Source: a bacterium (lineage in GTDB: Bacteria; JAJVIF01). From it: a DNA stretch of 64,000 bases. Where the stretch lies: positions 647,353 to 711,352 of the forward strand of contig JAJVIF010000001.1 in the NCBI GenBank assembly GCA_022072165.1, read 5' to 3'. Positions 1 to 7,384 of the stretch are shown here, piece after piece. Position 1 is the first letter of the stretch. Each line of letters begins with the position of its first letter. The translations under genes were made by a program, and so were the position numbers. Under the pieces are notes generated by a model that made no database searches, was not told where the DNA came from, and saw only the letters and a list, made by a program, of their open reading frames with translations.

Positions 1-217
1 GCAGGAGCCGGACAGTCACGATTTGCGAAACAGCGATGAAGCATTCGAGGACTTTGCGATCCGGGTCCCGGTGGAGGGTGATGAAGTCATCACCACATTC
101 CGACAGATAGCCAAAGATGTCCTCATTGGCGGTCGTACGGACGAGCAGGCGGACGGGTCCATCGGTGTACATCCCCAAACGACGGCAAAGGGCATGTCCC
201 TGCAGAGTGGTCGGCAT
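1..217 (-). CDS. Partial small protein, possible Sm-like fold (5' end only)
   Basis: Reading the minus strand from an ATG at 217 gives an open frame that runs off the window start, with no stop in 72 codons. The visible part has the rhythm of a small beta-rich Sm/LSm-like domain: a strand VRLLVRT, then GYLSECGDDFITL, then a third strand with VSQIVTVRLL. This resembles the pattern Gx-L-x-x-CGDDFITL of short nucleic-acid-binding Sm-like proteins, but that is pattern recognition only. A purine-rich CGGAGTCC lies 6-9 bases before the ATG. It is co-oriented with and 69 bp downstream of the YchF-like GTPase gene. The plus-strand frame over the same bases looks like an antisense shadow. Confidence 0.5.
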   Translation of the reverse strand, partial: MPTTLQGHALCRRLGMYTDGPVRLLVRTTANEDIFGYLSECGDDFITLHRDPDRKVLECFIAVSQIVTVRLL

Positions 218-286
218 GATGAGGACTCCGGGAATCAGGCGAGAGTTGGGTACTGCGGGAATCAGCGTAGCACGGAGCGCTGGTGA

Positions 287-1363
287 CTAGCCGGAATGAC
301 GGAAATAGAGGATGTCGCCTTCCTGGACTACATACTCTTTCTTCTCGAGGCGGTACTTGCCGGCGGCCTTTGCACCAGCCATGCCGTCATATGTGTCATA
401 GTCGGTGTAGGCACAGACTTCAGCGCGAATGAAGTGCTTCTGGATGTCCGTATGAATCGCGCCAGCGGCGTCCCAGGCGGTTTCGCCACGCAGAATGGTC
501 CAGGCCCGGACCTCCTGCTCACCTGCTGTGAAGAATTGCATGATGCCGATGGTGTTGTACGCCGCCCGTACGAAGGCCTGCGCTGCGGCTTCCGGGAGCC
601 CCATCGCTTCCAGAAACTCGGCGCGCTCTTCAGCGGGGAGTTGCGCGATTTCCTGCTCCACTTTGCCGCGAAGAATGAGCATCCCCAGCCCGTTAGCAGA
701 CGCCCAGGCTTCGAGTTCGGCGGCGTTCGAGACATTGCCATCCTCGCCAGCGTTCACCACCAGTAAGCCGGGTTTGCGTGAGAGGAGACCATACGAGCCC
801 AGCAGCGCCAGTTCGTCGGGCTCCAGGGACTCCAACCGCAAGGGGCGTCCGGCCTCCGTGACCGCGGCGAGTCGGGCGAGGAGCGGCTGCTCCTTTTCGC
901 CCTCTTTGCGTCCGCGACGCAGTTCCTCCGCGATTTTCTCCAGCCGATTGGTGAGGACCGCGAAGTCATTGAAGATCAGTTCGTCCTGCGATTTTTTGGC
1001 GTCGCGCAACGGGTCAACCCCATCGGGGGCAAAGACATTGGGGTCGTCGAATGCCCGGACCACCAACACCAGTGCATCGCTCCCCCGGTACTCGTTCAGG
1101 AGTTGAGCCGGGAAAGGCTTCCCCGGCTCCAGCACTCCATCCGGAATCTGGAGATCAACGAAGCGCAGGGTGGCGTAGACCAGCGAACGGGTCTGGAAGT
1201 CTTCGCCGAGGCGTGTCACCCGGGGGTCGACCACCCGCGCCTGACCTGTGCGAACCCGGAGACTGGAACCCTTGCCGACCAGGGCATCCGAGTAACTGTC
1301 CACGATGGCTTCGAACAGGGTGGACTTGCCGGAGCGTGGCAGTCCCAGGAAGGCAATCTGCAT
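287..1363 (-). CDS. ychF: YchF/OLA1-type nucleotide-binding GTPase/ATPase, divergent
   Basis: A 358-residue P-loop NTPase of the Obg/YchF class, a cytoplasmic ribosome-associated family that often prefers ATP. The P-loop GLPRSGKST is at residues 6-14. A helical insert with DPLRDAKKSQDELIFNDF is typical of YchF. The G4 position reads NAGED, matching the YchF NxxE variant rather than the NKxD of true GTPases. The C-terminus is the TGS-like (DUF933) domain ending VQEGDILYFR, and the length is normal for the family (about 363). The usual G3 sequence DxxGL after the second strand is replaced by VDLQIPDG, so this is a divergent copy. The start at 1363 is chosen over an upstream in-frame ATG because GGAGG sits 8 bases before it. 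Confidence 0.85.
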   Translation of the reverse strand: MQIAFLGLPRSGKSTLFEAIVDSYSDALVGKGSSLRVRTGQARVVDPRVTRLGEDFQTRSLVYATLRFVDLQIPDGVLEPGKPFPAQLLNEYRGSDALVLVVRAFDDPNVFAPDGVDPLRDAKKSQDELIFNDFAVLTNRLEKIAEELRRGRKEGEKEQPLLARLAAVTEAGRPLRLESLEPDELALLGSYGLLSRKPGLLVVNAGEDGNVSNAAELEAWASANGLGMLILRGKVEQEIAQLPAEERAEFLEAMGLPEAAAQAFVRAAYNTIGIMQFFTAGEQEVRAWTILRGETAWDAAGAIHTDIQKHFIRAEVCAYTDYDTYDGMAGAKAAGKYRLEKKEYVVQEGDILYFRHSG

Positions 1364-1394
1364 CAGCGGACCTCCGGTTGAGTCCACACGGAAC

Positions 1395-1413
1395 GAAGGC
1401 CTGGGTGGCCTTC
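1395..1413. terminator. Perfect 7-bp hairpin between minus-strand genes
   Basis: GAAGGCC (1395-1401) and GGCCTTC (1407-1413) form a perfect inverted repeat with a 5-nt loop. It lies between the small membrane protein gene and the YchF-like gene. There is no following T-run on either strand, so it could be a weak terminator, an attenuator or an RNA-stability element. Confidence 0.35.
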
Positions 1414-1453
1414 GGGGGTTGCAGTCGGGTGGTTGTCAGGCAGGTCAGGGAGA

Positions 1454-1651
1454 CTAATGTCCGCCCCCGCTGCTGCCACCACCACCGAGGAGGATGTCGA
1501 AGGGGTTACCGTGGCGCATCACGGTCTCGATGAGGGCGTACATGAAGAGAACGACCCAGAAGAGGATGAAGGCCAGGATCCAGTACGCCTTTTTGATCTC
1601 GGCGGGATCAGGAACATAGGGCTCCATCTGCGAGTTGGACGAATCAGCCAC
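1454..1651 (-). CDS. Small single-pass membrane protein with Gly-rich tail
   Basis: A 65-residue protein starting at GTG 1651, with AGGAG six bases upstream. It has a short acidic/polar N-terminus, one hydrophobic helix at about residues 23-44 (AYWILAFILFWVVLFMYALI), and a C-terminus made of a GGGGSSGGGH tract. I do not recognise a family. The glycine/histidine tail may be a flexible linker or a metal-touching end, which is inference. It lies between the YD-repeat gene and the YchF-like gene on the same strand and may be cotranscribed with the latter. Confidence 0.6.
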   Translation of the reverse strand: MADSSNSQMEPYVPDPAEIKKAYWILAFILFWVVLFMYALIETVMRHGNPFDILLGGGGSSGGGH

Positions 1652-1737
1652 GGTGGGCTCCTGTCGGATCAGGGTGCGAGTACCAGCGGAGGAGTGTACC
1701 GCGAGAATCGGGAAATCTGACTGAAAATCGCGCAGGA

Positions 1738-2709
1738 TCAGGGGTAGTAGGTCAGCACCCGTCGGGTGACCTCCACGCGGCGGGGGAGAGCTTCTCCCAG
1801 CGCGATAGTTTGTGCTTCGTGTCGACGGAAAGTCCAGTTGCCGTGGGCGTCGTACTGGTAGCGCCAGGTTTCATGCAGGCTGGTGTTCTTGGGGGCATTC
1901 CAGTGGAGCTGCTCCAGGTCGCCCTGTTCGTTGTAAGTCCAGGTCCACTCTTCGACCACCTGTCCGCTGCGTCGATGGACTTCACTGACCCTCCGCCCGG
2001 CGGCGTCATAGCCATACTGCACTTCAGTGGGAATCGACTGCCCCGGGCGGTGAATCACCGCGCTGAGAGGTCGATGGGTTGTGTCGTAGGTGATTTCCCG
2101 CTCTTCCTGGGCCTGGTCAAGATCAATCGCTTCGCCTACTGCGGCATCAAAGAAGGATTCTGTGGCCGACGTGGGGCTGTCGAAGTTCGAGAGCTTCAGG
2201 GAGCGTACGGCTCCGCTGGCATCACGCTGGCGCTCCACCCGGACTCGGCCGGCACCGTCGTACTCCCGCTCCCAGTGGCCGGAGTCATCCCCCATCCAGT
2301 CGATCCGCTCGACATGGACTGCGCGGCCGGCATTGTCGAGCTGCACGACGAGGCGTTCGCGCTCCTTCAGGTCGATGACCCGGCGGTCGATGGTGACGTT
2401 CTCCTCGACCCGCACGACCAGTGCATTGCTTCCGGCATCCCGCTCGTAGTGGCGGAATTCCGTCAGCAGATCGCGCTCCCGGGTCTCCGCCAGGATGGTG
2501 ATGCCTCGCGCATTGAAAGTCAGGATGTCGACGCGGTTGTTGCTGTTGCCAGCGACTCCCAGGACTTCCGCCCTGGTTTCGACCGTTTTGACTTTGCCCC
2601 GGAGTCCCATTTCATCGCGTGAGAGGGGGTCCGGCAGCAACGGTGTTGCCACCGCGTTTGATTGCAGCAGGGCGTAACAAAGGGCGAAGGCCGCGAGGTG
2701 GGGTCGCAT
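1738..2709 (-). CDS. Secreted YD-repeat (RHS-like) protein
   Basis: A protein of about 323 residues. From the ATG at 2709 it begins with a Sec signal peptide (MRPHLAAFALCYALLQSNAVA). The body contains several degenerate tyrosine-aspartate repeats: REYDGAGRVRVER, YGYDAAGRRVSEV, WTYNEQGDLEQL and YQYDAHGNWTFRR. YD repeats form the beta-cage of RHS/teneurin proteins, but this one is short and has no toxin domain or RHS core signature, so it is probably a stand-alone YD-repeat protein of the envelope. An in-frame ATG exists at 2769. The 2709 start is preferred because it exposes the signal peptide and has a TACACT -10 box 8 bases upstream with no Shine-Dalgarno, suggesting a leaderless mRNA. Confidence 0.7.
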   Translation of the reverse strand: MRPHLAAFALCYALLQSNAVATPLLPDPLSRDEMGLRGKVKTVETRAEVLGVAGNSNNRVDILTFNARGITILAETRERDLLTEFRHYERDAGSNALVVRVEENVTIDRRVIDLKERERLVVQLDNAGRAVHVERIDWMGDDSGHWEREYDGAGRVRVERQRDASGAVRSLKLSNFDSPTSATESFFDAAVGEAIDLDQAQEEREITYDTTHRPLSAVIHRPGQSIPTEVQYGYDAAGRRVSEVHRRSGQVVEEWTWTYNEQGDLEQLHWNAPKNTSLHETWRYQYDAHGNWTFRRHEAQTIALGEALPRRVEVTRRVLTYYP

Positions 2710-2717
2710 GGAAAGCA

Positions 2718-2723
2718 AGTGTA
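2718..2723 (-). promoter_or_regulatory. -10 box TACACT, leaderless start of YD-repeat gene
   Basis: On the minus strand TACACT lies 8 bases before the ATG at 2709. There is no Shine-Dalgarno sequence in between. No clear -35 is visible. Confidence 0.45.
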
Positions 2724-2846
2724 CCAGCGGCTTGGAGTCTGGAGGCAGCGGACGGGCGATCAGTGCCATCAGTGCGCTGTTGAAGCACGGCTATCAAAAC
2801 TGGAGCGTCTGATCATAGCGGGGCACAACGCTTTCTTCGGATTCGC

Positions 2847-2874
2847 TTGACACTCGGCAATGTTGACTTAAAAT
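2847..2874 (+). promoter_or_regulatory. Strong sigma-70-type promoter
   Basis: TTGACA (2847-2852), a 16-bp spacer and TAAAAT (2869-2874) form a near-consensus promoter 50 bp before the exported-protein gene at 2925. The 5' leader then contains a 9-nt tandem repeat (gttcctgca twice, 2882-2899) and an AAGGTGGAG Shine-Dalgarno. Confidence 0.7.
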
Positions 2875-2924
2875 CTGTGTAGTTCCTGCAGTTCCTGCAG
2901 TTCTCGGTTCGTAAGGTGGAGACT

Positions 2925-3950
2925 ATGAAAGCGCATTCTTCTCACCGACAACAGTTGGCATTTTTGCTCGTGTGCTGCCTCGCGACTGGGTGGGCAGGGG
3001 TTGGTCTGCAGGATGCGGCAGAAGCAGCGTCCGGGAATGCCAACGACTCTTCGCCTGAGACGGATGTCGCGTGGCTCGAACAACACGGGACGGGAGTGCA
3101 TGGAGGCCATGCTACAGCAGTACCCGTATCGGGCGGTCAGACATCTACACCCGTTACGCCCTGGCGCTCCAGTGTGCCAATGGAACAAGGGGCGGCCCGG
3201 GGGGATGCTGGGGATCGCGCTACCCTGGGGTATCTGATGCTCGATACGACACTCCGCATGACGTATCGCGGCTGGCAGCACATCCAGGGTGACTATCCCT
3301 CAGCCGCGGACCTCGTGAACGCTGGCACACTGCATTTCGCAGTGGCGCGACCAGATGGCACTCCTTATCCCGTGCAGACGATGACACACGCTGCGTCGGA
3401 GCCAACAGATGCGCTCGGCGTGTCACTGTCGGGCGGCACCTGGAACACTGCGCTTCGTATTGCTGATCCGGCAGTGACGACATCCCGCATAGCGATGCCA
3501 CTGCAGGGTCTGGAAGAGCCCAAAGGATCTGGTGGCATCTGGGAGGTGCGTCGCGCTGGATTGCTGGCCTTCCAGATGGAAGTTCTGTTGCTCCAGACCG
3601 TCAAGTCACTCGGGCGTGTCCCGCAGCACTTTGACGAAGTCCTGACGCTTCATGGGGTGGTACCGACGGACGTGGAGCCGTCCATGACATTACCTGCGTC
3701 ATCCATGTCGGGTGTTATCGCGCGGGTGCAGGCGAGTCCGCCAACGCTCCACCTGGAGGTCCGACGACCCGACGGTATCGTCGATTCGCGCATCATCGAG
3801 TATCTGCTGGATCAGACCACAGGCACCGTGAAGATCAAGCCGGTAGCGGCGGCCGACGTGCCGGAAGCCGCAGAAGAGTGGCCGGTCCTGGTAGCGCTGG
3901 ATCTCACACCCAGTACGCGCCCGGCATGGCTGGTCCCCGCGACCCCGTAA
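2925..3950 (+). CDS. Exported protein, paralogue A of a two-copy family
   Basis: A 341-residue exported protein of unknown function. The ATG at 2925 is chosen because AAGGTGGAG precedes it; an in-frame GTG at 2916 lies inside that Shine-Dalgarno. The N-terminus is a Sec signal peptide (LAFLLVCCLATGWAGVG then AEAASG) without a lipobox. The mature protein shares two blocks with the gene at 4781: a LGYLMLDTTLRMTYRGWQ-like block near residue 100, and GGIWE...LLAFQMEVLLLQTVKSLGRVP..FDEVL near residue 200. The last ~75 residues are almost identical in the two proteins because of a DNA repeat. I recognise no catalytic motif. It is the first gene after a strong promoter. Confidence 0.75.
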   Translation: MKAHSSHRQQLAFLLVCCLATGWAGVGLQDAAEAASGNANDSSPETDVAWLEQHGTGVHGGHATAVPVSGGQTSTPVTPWRSSVPMEQGAARGDAGDRATLGYLMLDTTLRMTYRGWQHIQGDYPSAADLVNAGTLHFAVARPDGTPYPVQTMTHAASEPTDALGVSLSGGTWNTALRIADPAVTTSRIAMPLQGLEEPKGSGGIWEVRRAGLLAFQMEVLLLQTVKSLGRVPQHFDEVLTLHGVVPTDVEPSMTLPASSMSGVIARVQASPPTLHLEVRRPDGIVDSRIIEYLLDQTTGTVKIKPVAAADVPEAAEEWPVLVALDLTPSTRPAWLVPATP

Positions 3951-4038
3951 CGGGGCGAGTTAGAGGCACTGCACCTGACGGAATCGCGCAGGGGGGCATC
4001 CATGAGAGACCTGAATGGTCTGCATGGGGTCCCCCTTG
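3718..4038 (+). repeat. ~320-bp near-identical direct repeat, copy A
   Basis: Matches 5619-5936 with a handful of substitutions and one 3-bp indel. It covers the 3' end of the exported-protein gene, its stop codon, the downstream spacer and 79 bp that correspond to the 3' end of tldD on the opposite strand. Conservation is as high outside the coding frame as inside it, so it reflects recent DNA duplication or gene conversion rather than protein-level selection. Confidence 0.9.
3960..4038 (-). pseudogene. Duplicated 3' tail of tldD (fragment)
   Basis: On the minus strand this encodes the same ending as the real tldD at 5858 (GDPMQTIQVSHGCPPARF then RQVQCL and a stop). Upstream of 4038 the similarity stops and the frame enters unrelated sequence, so no TldD catalytic domain is present. 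It is a by-product of the segment duplication and not an expressed gene on any visible evidence. Confidence 0.8.
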
Positions 4039-4165
4039 TCGTAACTTGGGAGGAAGCCAAAGCCTGGAAAAAGTGCGAATCCCCAGGTTGAGCGAGATTC
4101 AGCTTCTTTTGCGCCTGTGTTCAACAAATCTTGGGAATGGAAATAGAGTAACAAGCCCAGGTAAC

Positions 4166-4194
4166 TTGACTACGTAGCAAAGAGTTGCTAGTAT
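4166..4194 (+). promoter_or_regulatory. Strong sigma-70-type promoter
   Basis: TTGACT (4166-4171), a 17-bp spacer and TAGTAT (4189-4194) lie 40 bp before the ATG at 4235. The following leader repeats the sequence ttcctgcagttcctgc found in the leader of the gene at 2925. The stretch 4039-4165 before it holds no gene that I can see and is visibly more AT-rich than its surroundings. Confidence 0.7.
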
Positions 4195-4234
4195 TCCTGC
4201 AGTTCCTGCTGATCGCTTCTGTTAGGTGGTTCTC

Positions 4235-4714
4235 ATGAAAACGCGGGTGCTTCGCACAACCCCCAGTTTGCTGGCGATATTCATCCTCACCTTTGTTACC
4301 GCCTTTGGATGGACCAAACTTGGCTGGATGGATCTGGGATCACCGGCCGAGGCCGGTGTCTGCTGTTTTCCGGTGACTCCATCAATCAGCAACTACTGGT
4401 CCGATACGTGTTTCATCGAGTGTGAAGGAGTGCCCGAGTACGTCATCCTTCGGACTTCTGAATCCTACGATCAGACCTGGAGCTGGTACTACACACCAGG
4501 ATCGACCTGCAATTCTCATGGCTTTCTGCCCGGCTGCTATGCCAACCTTAAAACACATGCTTGCTCCAGCGATGTGACTCCAATGGACTGCCCCAGTCCA
4601 GAGGAAATCACAGCTTGCTACGACGAGTTCGATGTACTGTGCCCCGAACCGGCGTGTCAGGAGGTGTACGCCCAGTACGACTGTGCAGCGTTAACTGGCC
4701 GCCCCTGTCCTTAG
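4235..4714 (+). CDS. Exported cysteine-rich protein
   Basis: A 159-residue protein with an N-terminal signal peptide (PSLLAIFILTFVTAFGW... AEAG) followed by a mature part of about 120 residues with 13 cysteines, spread as CC, TC, EC, TC, GC, AC, DC, AC, LC, AC, DC and PC. The density suggests a disulfide-stabilised extracytoplasmic protein; no known Cys-knot spacing is recognised. The ATG at 4235 has AGGTGG five bases upstream; an in-frame GTG at 4226 overlaps that Shine-Dalgarno. It sits between the two paralogous exported proteins and likely shares a transcript with the downstream lipoprotein. A VKOR-type disulfide-forming enzyme is encoded at 31620. Confidence 0.65.
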   Translation: MKTRVLRTTPSLLAIFILTFVTAFGWTKLGWMDLGSPAEAGVCCFPVTPSISNYWSDTCFIECEGVPEYVILRTSESYDQTWSWYYTPGSTCNSHGFLPGCYANLKTHACSSDVTPMDCPSPEEITACYDEFDVLCPEPACQEVYAQYDCAALTGRPCP

Positions 4715-4780
4715 CGCTGCAAGGCAACATCTGGAAGGAACTTTTCATTACCCAGTTTCCAGTCCGAAGAGAGGCCTACC

Positions 4781-5848
4781 ATGAGTCCAATTACCAGGCT
4801 AGGGCTGATGCTCTGCCTGCTGCTAGCCGTAACAGTCATCGGCTGTAAGCAAAAGTCCGACGAACACGCTGGCTCCTCACACACCTCAACACCGACGACT
4901 GCTTTGGACGTCACCACGCCGAAACAGCAACGGTACGAATCCGTACCGAATACCGACCTCTTCACGTCGCCAAGAGCGCAGCAGCCGTCAACAACGATCG
5001 AAACTCTTCCACCGGCTGGACCTGTGTCCGGCAAAGCCTGGGTTGAGTCAAGTAGTTCCTGGCGGGCAGCCCCAACTTCACTCGAAGGCCGAGCACAGAG
5101 CGGGGAGCCTGCAGATCGGACCCGGCTGGGTTTCATGATGCTGCACACGATGTCAGCGTTCACCTATAGGATGTGGCAACAGTCCTTTGGCTCGCAACCG
5201 ACTGCGGCAGACCTCCTGTCTGCGGGGACATATCACTTTGCGCTGCAATCTGCTTCCGGAGCACCAACTCCTTTCGCTGTTTTAGCGGATGGTGAGCGGC
5301 GTCCCCACCAAGGCTACGCAGTGCAGATAACTTCGGAAGCGCTGAAGAGCGCGTACGCACTTCCGGATTCCCCCAACGCACAGGGAACATGGGAAAGGCC
5401 GCTCAGTGGGCTCGCAGAGCCGCTACAGCAAGGCGGCATCTGGGAGGACACTCGGAGCATGTTACTGGCGCTCCAGATGGAAGTCCTGATGCTCGCCACT
5501 GTGAAAACACTGGGACGCGTTCCGGAGGATTTCGATGAAGTCCTGAATGTCCACAACCTGATTCCGCTCGATGTCACGCCAGAATTTGCACTCCCGCAAA
5601 CCTGCAGATCAGGCGTCCTCGCGCGGGTGCAGGCGAGTCCGCCAGCGCTCCACCTGGAGGTCCGACGACCCGATGGTATCGTCGATTCGCGCATCATCGA
5701 GTATCTGCTGGATCAGACCACAGGCACCGTGAAGATCAAGCCGGTAGTGGCGGCCGATGTGCCGGAAGCCGCGCAGTGGCCGGTCCTGGTAGCGCTGGAT
5801 CTCACACCCAGTACGCGCCCGGCATGGCTGGTCCCCGCGACCCCGTAG
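4781..5848 (+). CDS. Lipoprotein, paralogue B of the two-copy family
   Basis: A 355-residue lipoprotein. The signal peptide MSPITRLGLMLCLLLAVTV is followed by the lipobox VIGC, so the mature N-terminal Cys would be lipidated. A GAGAGG Shine-Dalgarno precedes the ATG. Residues ~110-150 (LGFMMLHTMSAFTYRMWQQ, TAADLLSAGTYHFAL) and ~215-260 (GGIWEDTRSMLLALQMEVL..TVKTLGRVPEDFDEVL) align with paralogue A at 2925. The last ~75 residues are nearly identical to it through a shared DNA repeat, while the N-terminal third is unrelated. No enzyme motif is visible. No separate promoter is seen in the 66-bp gap after the Cys-rich gene. It ends 9 bp from the convergent tldD stop. Confidence 0.75.
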   Translation: MSPITRLGLMLCLLLAVTVIGCKQKSDEHAGSSHTSTPTTALDVTTPKQQRYESVPNTDLFTSPRAQQPSTTIETLPPAGPVSGKAWVESSSSWRAAPTSLEGRAQSGEPADRTRLGFMMLHTMSAFTYRMWQQSFGSQPTAADLLSAGTYHFALQSASGAPTPFAVLADGERRPHQGYAVQITSEALKSAYALPDSPNAQGTWERPLSGLAEPLQQGGIWEDTRSMLLALQMEVLMLATVKTLGRVPEDFDEVLNVHNLIPLDVTPEFALPQTCRSGVLARVQASPPALHLEVRRPDGIVDSRIIEYLLDQTTGTVKIKPVVAADVPEAAQWPVLVALDLTPSTRPAWLVPATP

Positions 5849-5936
5849 CGAGGCGAGTTAGAGGCACTGCACCTGACGGAATCGCGCAGGGGGGCATCCA
5901 TGAGAGACCTGAATGGTCTGCATGGGGTCCCCCTTG
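5619..5936 (+). repeat. ~320-bp near-identical direct repeat, copy B
   Basis: The partner of 3718-4038. Here the distal 79 bp (5858-5936) are the true 3' end of tldD, so this copy is the likely ancestral arrangement. Confidence 0.9.
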
Positions 5937-7342
5937 CCGCAATTCGGCAGGCCATAGAGTTCCCAGCTGCCGGGGCCACCGATGGCATCGCAACTGTTCC
6001 AGAACTCTGGTGTGATGCCGCTGTAGACAGGATTACGATGGAGCTGGCCCAGCTTGCCATCGATGATCTCCCAGGCGGCCTCGCAGCCGAACTGGAAGTT
6101 CACCCGCATGTCATCGATGCTCCAGACTTTGTTGGTATCGAGCAGGTACCCCCGCTTCGTGTCAGCGATGATTTCTTCCAGGGTCCCCTGATGGGGTTCG
6201 AGGTTGATGCTGACCATGCGGACAATGGGGAGTCGGTTCCAGGATTCCGCCCGCATCGCGCCATTGGCATGGACATCGGGACCCAGCCGGGCGGCGGTTT
6301 CCCGGCTCTTGAGGTACCCGACAAAGATCCCCTCCCGAATGATGTCCTCACGGAGGGTCTGCACGCCTTCGTCATCGAAGCCGAAGCAGCCGAGTCCGCC
6401 AGGAATCGTGCCATCCAGGACCACATTCACGATTGGCGAGCCATAGCGGAAGTGTCCGAGCATATGCGGCTGGGCGAAGCTGCCGCCCGCCAGTGAGATC
6501 TCTTCGCCGAAGACCCGATCCAGTTCCACGGGATGTCCGATGGATTCATGGACCTGAAGCATCATCTGGTTCGGGAGAATCACCAGATCGTGGCGTCCTG
6601 CCGGCAGGACCGGGGCATCGAGGAGCGCGAGGGCCTCGCGCCGGACCCGTTCGCAATGATCGGCCAGATGCAATGACTGCACATGCTCCCAGCCCTTGTT
6701 CGCCATGTCACCGCCGAAATTGGAGGGGAAGCTCCGTTTCTGCATTTCGCCGTGGGCTGCAGCGGTGATTTCGATGCCCGCGCCGCAGCCGGTGATGTCC
6801 TGGCTGATGCGGGCCCCTTCCGTGCTCACATACTGCTTCATAAAGCGATGGGCGGTCGTGGAGGACCGGGCGGCCATGATCCTGGGATCGGGGGGCATCA
6901 GGTCCTGCAGAGTGGTCAGATATGCCAGCTTTGCTGACAGCGGCACGGTGAAGGGATCGATGAGTACCGGGGTGGCGTAGTGGGCCTGGTGAATCACCTC
7001 GTCGGAGAGGCGGACAGGCTTCTTCACCGTGATCCTGGCGGCTGAGGCGATTGCGATCGCCCGGTCGATGGTCGCTTTCAGGGCATCGATGTTGCGATTG
7101 GCGGTCGCCGCGAAGCCCCAGGCTCCCTGATGCAGGACCCGGACTCCTACCCCGCCATCGACCGTCTCATCGAAGGACTCGACTTCCTGATTCTTCAGGG
7201 TCAGCCCCTGTTTCGTGGTGATGACCTGGCGGATGTCGCCGTAATCCACACCCTGCGCTTTAAGATAAGCCAGCCCTTCGTCCAGATAGCTGTCGATCTG
7301 GGGATGCGGGGTGATCAGGGAGGTGTCGAGGGAGAGAGCCAT
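5858..7342 (-). CDS. tldD: TldD family metalloprotease
   Basis: A 494-residue TldD/PmbA-family protein. TldD with its partner TldE/PmbA forms a zinc protease that cleaves unfolded or modified peptides in the cytoplasm. The metal-binding motif HESIGHPVELDR (HExxxH) lies near residue 265 and is intact. Other family blocks are present: the N-terminal DETVDGGVGVRVLHQGAWGFA and the C-terminal CGKGDPMQ..VSHG.PPARF. Length is normal. No pmbA partner is in the window. The final 26 codons lie inside a DNA repeat shared with 3960-4038. The start has no Shine-Dalgarno; a TACAAT -10 box lies 9 bases upstream, implying a leaderless or nearly leaderless transcript. It is divergent from the acylase gene. 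Confidence 0.92.
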   Translation of the reverse strand: MALSLDTSLITPHPQIDSYLDEGLAYLKAQGVDYGDIRQVITTKQGLTLKNQEVESFDETVDGGVGVRVLHQGAWGFAATANRNIDALKATIDRAIAIASAARITVKKPVRLSDEVIHQAHYATPVLIDPFTVPLSAKLAYLTTLQDLMPPDPRIMAARSSTTAHRFMKQYVSTEGARISQDITGCGAGIEITAAAHGEMQKRSFPSNFGGDMANKGWEHVQSLHLADHCERVRREALALLDAPVLPAGRHDLVILPNQMMLQVHESIGHPVELDRVFGEEISLAGGSFAQPHMLGHFRYGSPIVNVVLDGTIPGGLGCFGFDDEGVQTLREDIIREGIFVGYLKSRETAARLGPDVHANGAMRAESWNRLPIVRMVSINLEPHQGTLEEIIADTKRGYLLDTNKVWSIDDMRVNFQFGCEAAWEIIDGKLGQLHRNPVYSGITPEFWNSCDAIGGPGSWELYGLPNCGKGDPMQTIQVSHGCPPARFRQVQCL

Positions 7343-7351
7343 AGTGGGGGG

Positions 7352-7357
7352 ATTGTA
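7352..7357 (-). promoter_or_regulatory. -10 box TACAAT before tldD
   Basis: TACAAT on the minus strand, 9 bases before the tldD ATG (7342). The spacer to the ATG is C-rich with no ribosome-binding site. Confidence 0.55.
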
Positions 7358-7384
7358 CCCGCATCCCTGATCCAGGCAGGCTGA

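Noticed and set aside
23-286. Small plus-strand open frame at the window start
   Set aside because: The opposite strand carries a better-looking partial gene with a Sm-like pattern.
3718-5936. Insertion sequence or integron-like cassette as explanation of the 320-bp repeat
   Set aside because: No transposase, terminal inverted repeats or target-site duplications; the repeat boundaries fall inside genes, which fits duplication or gene conversion better.
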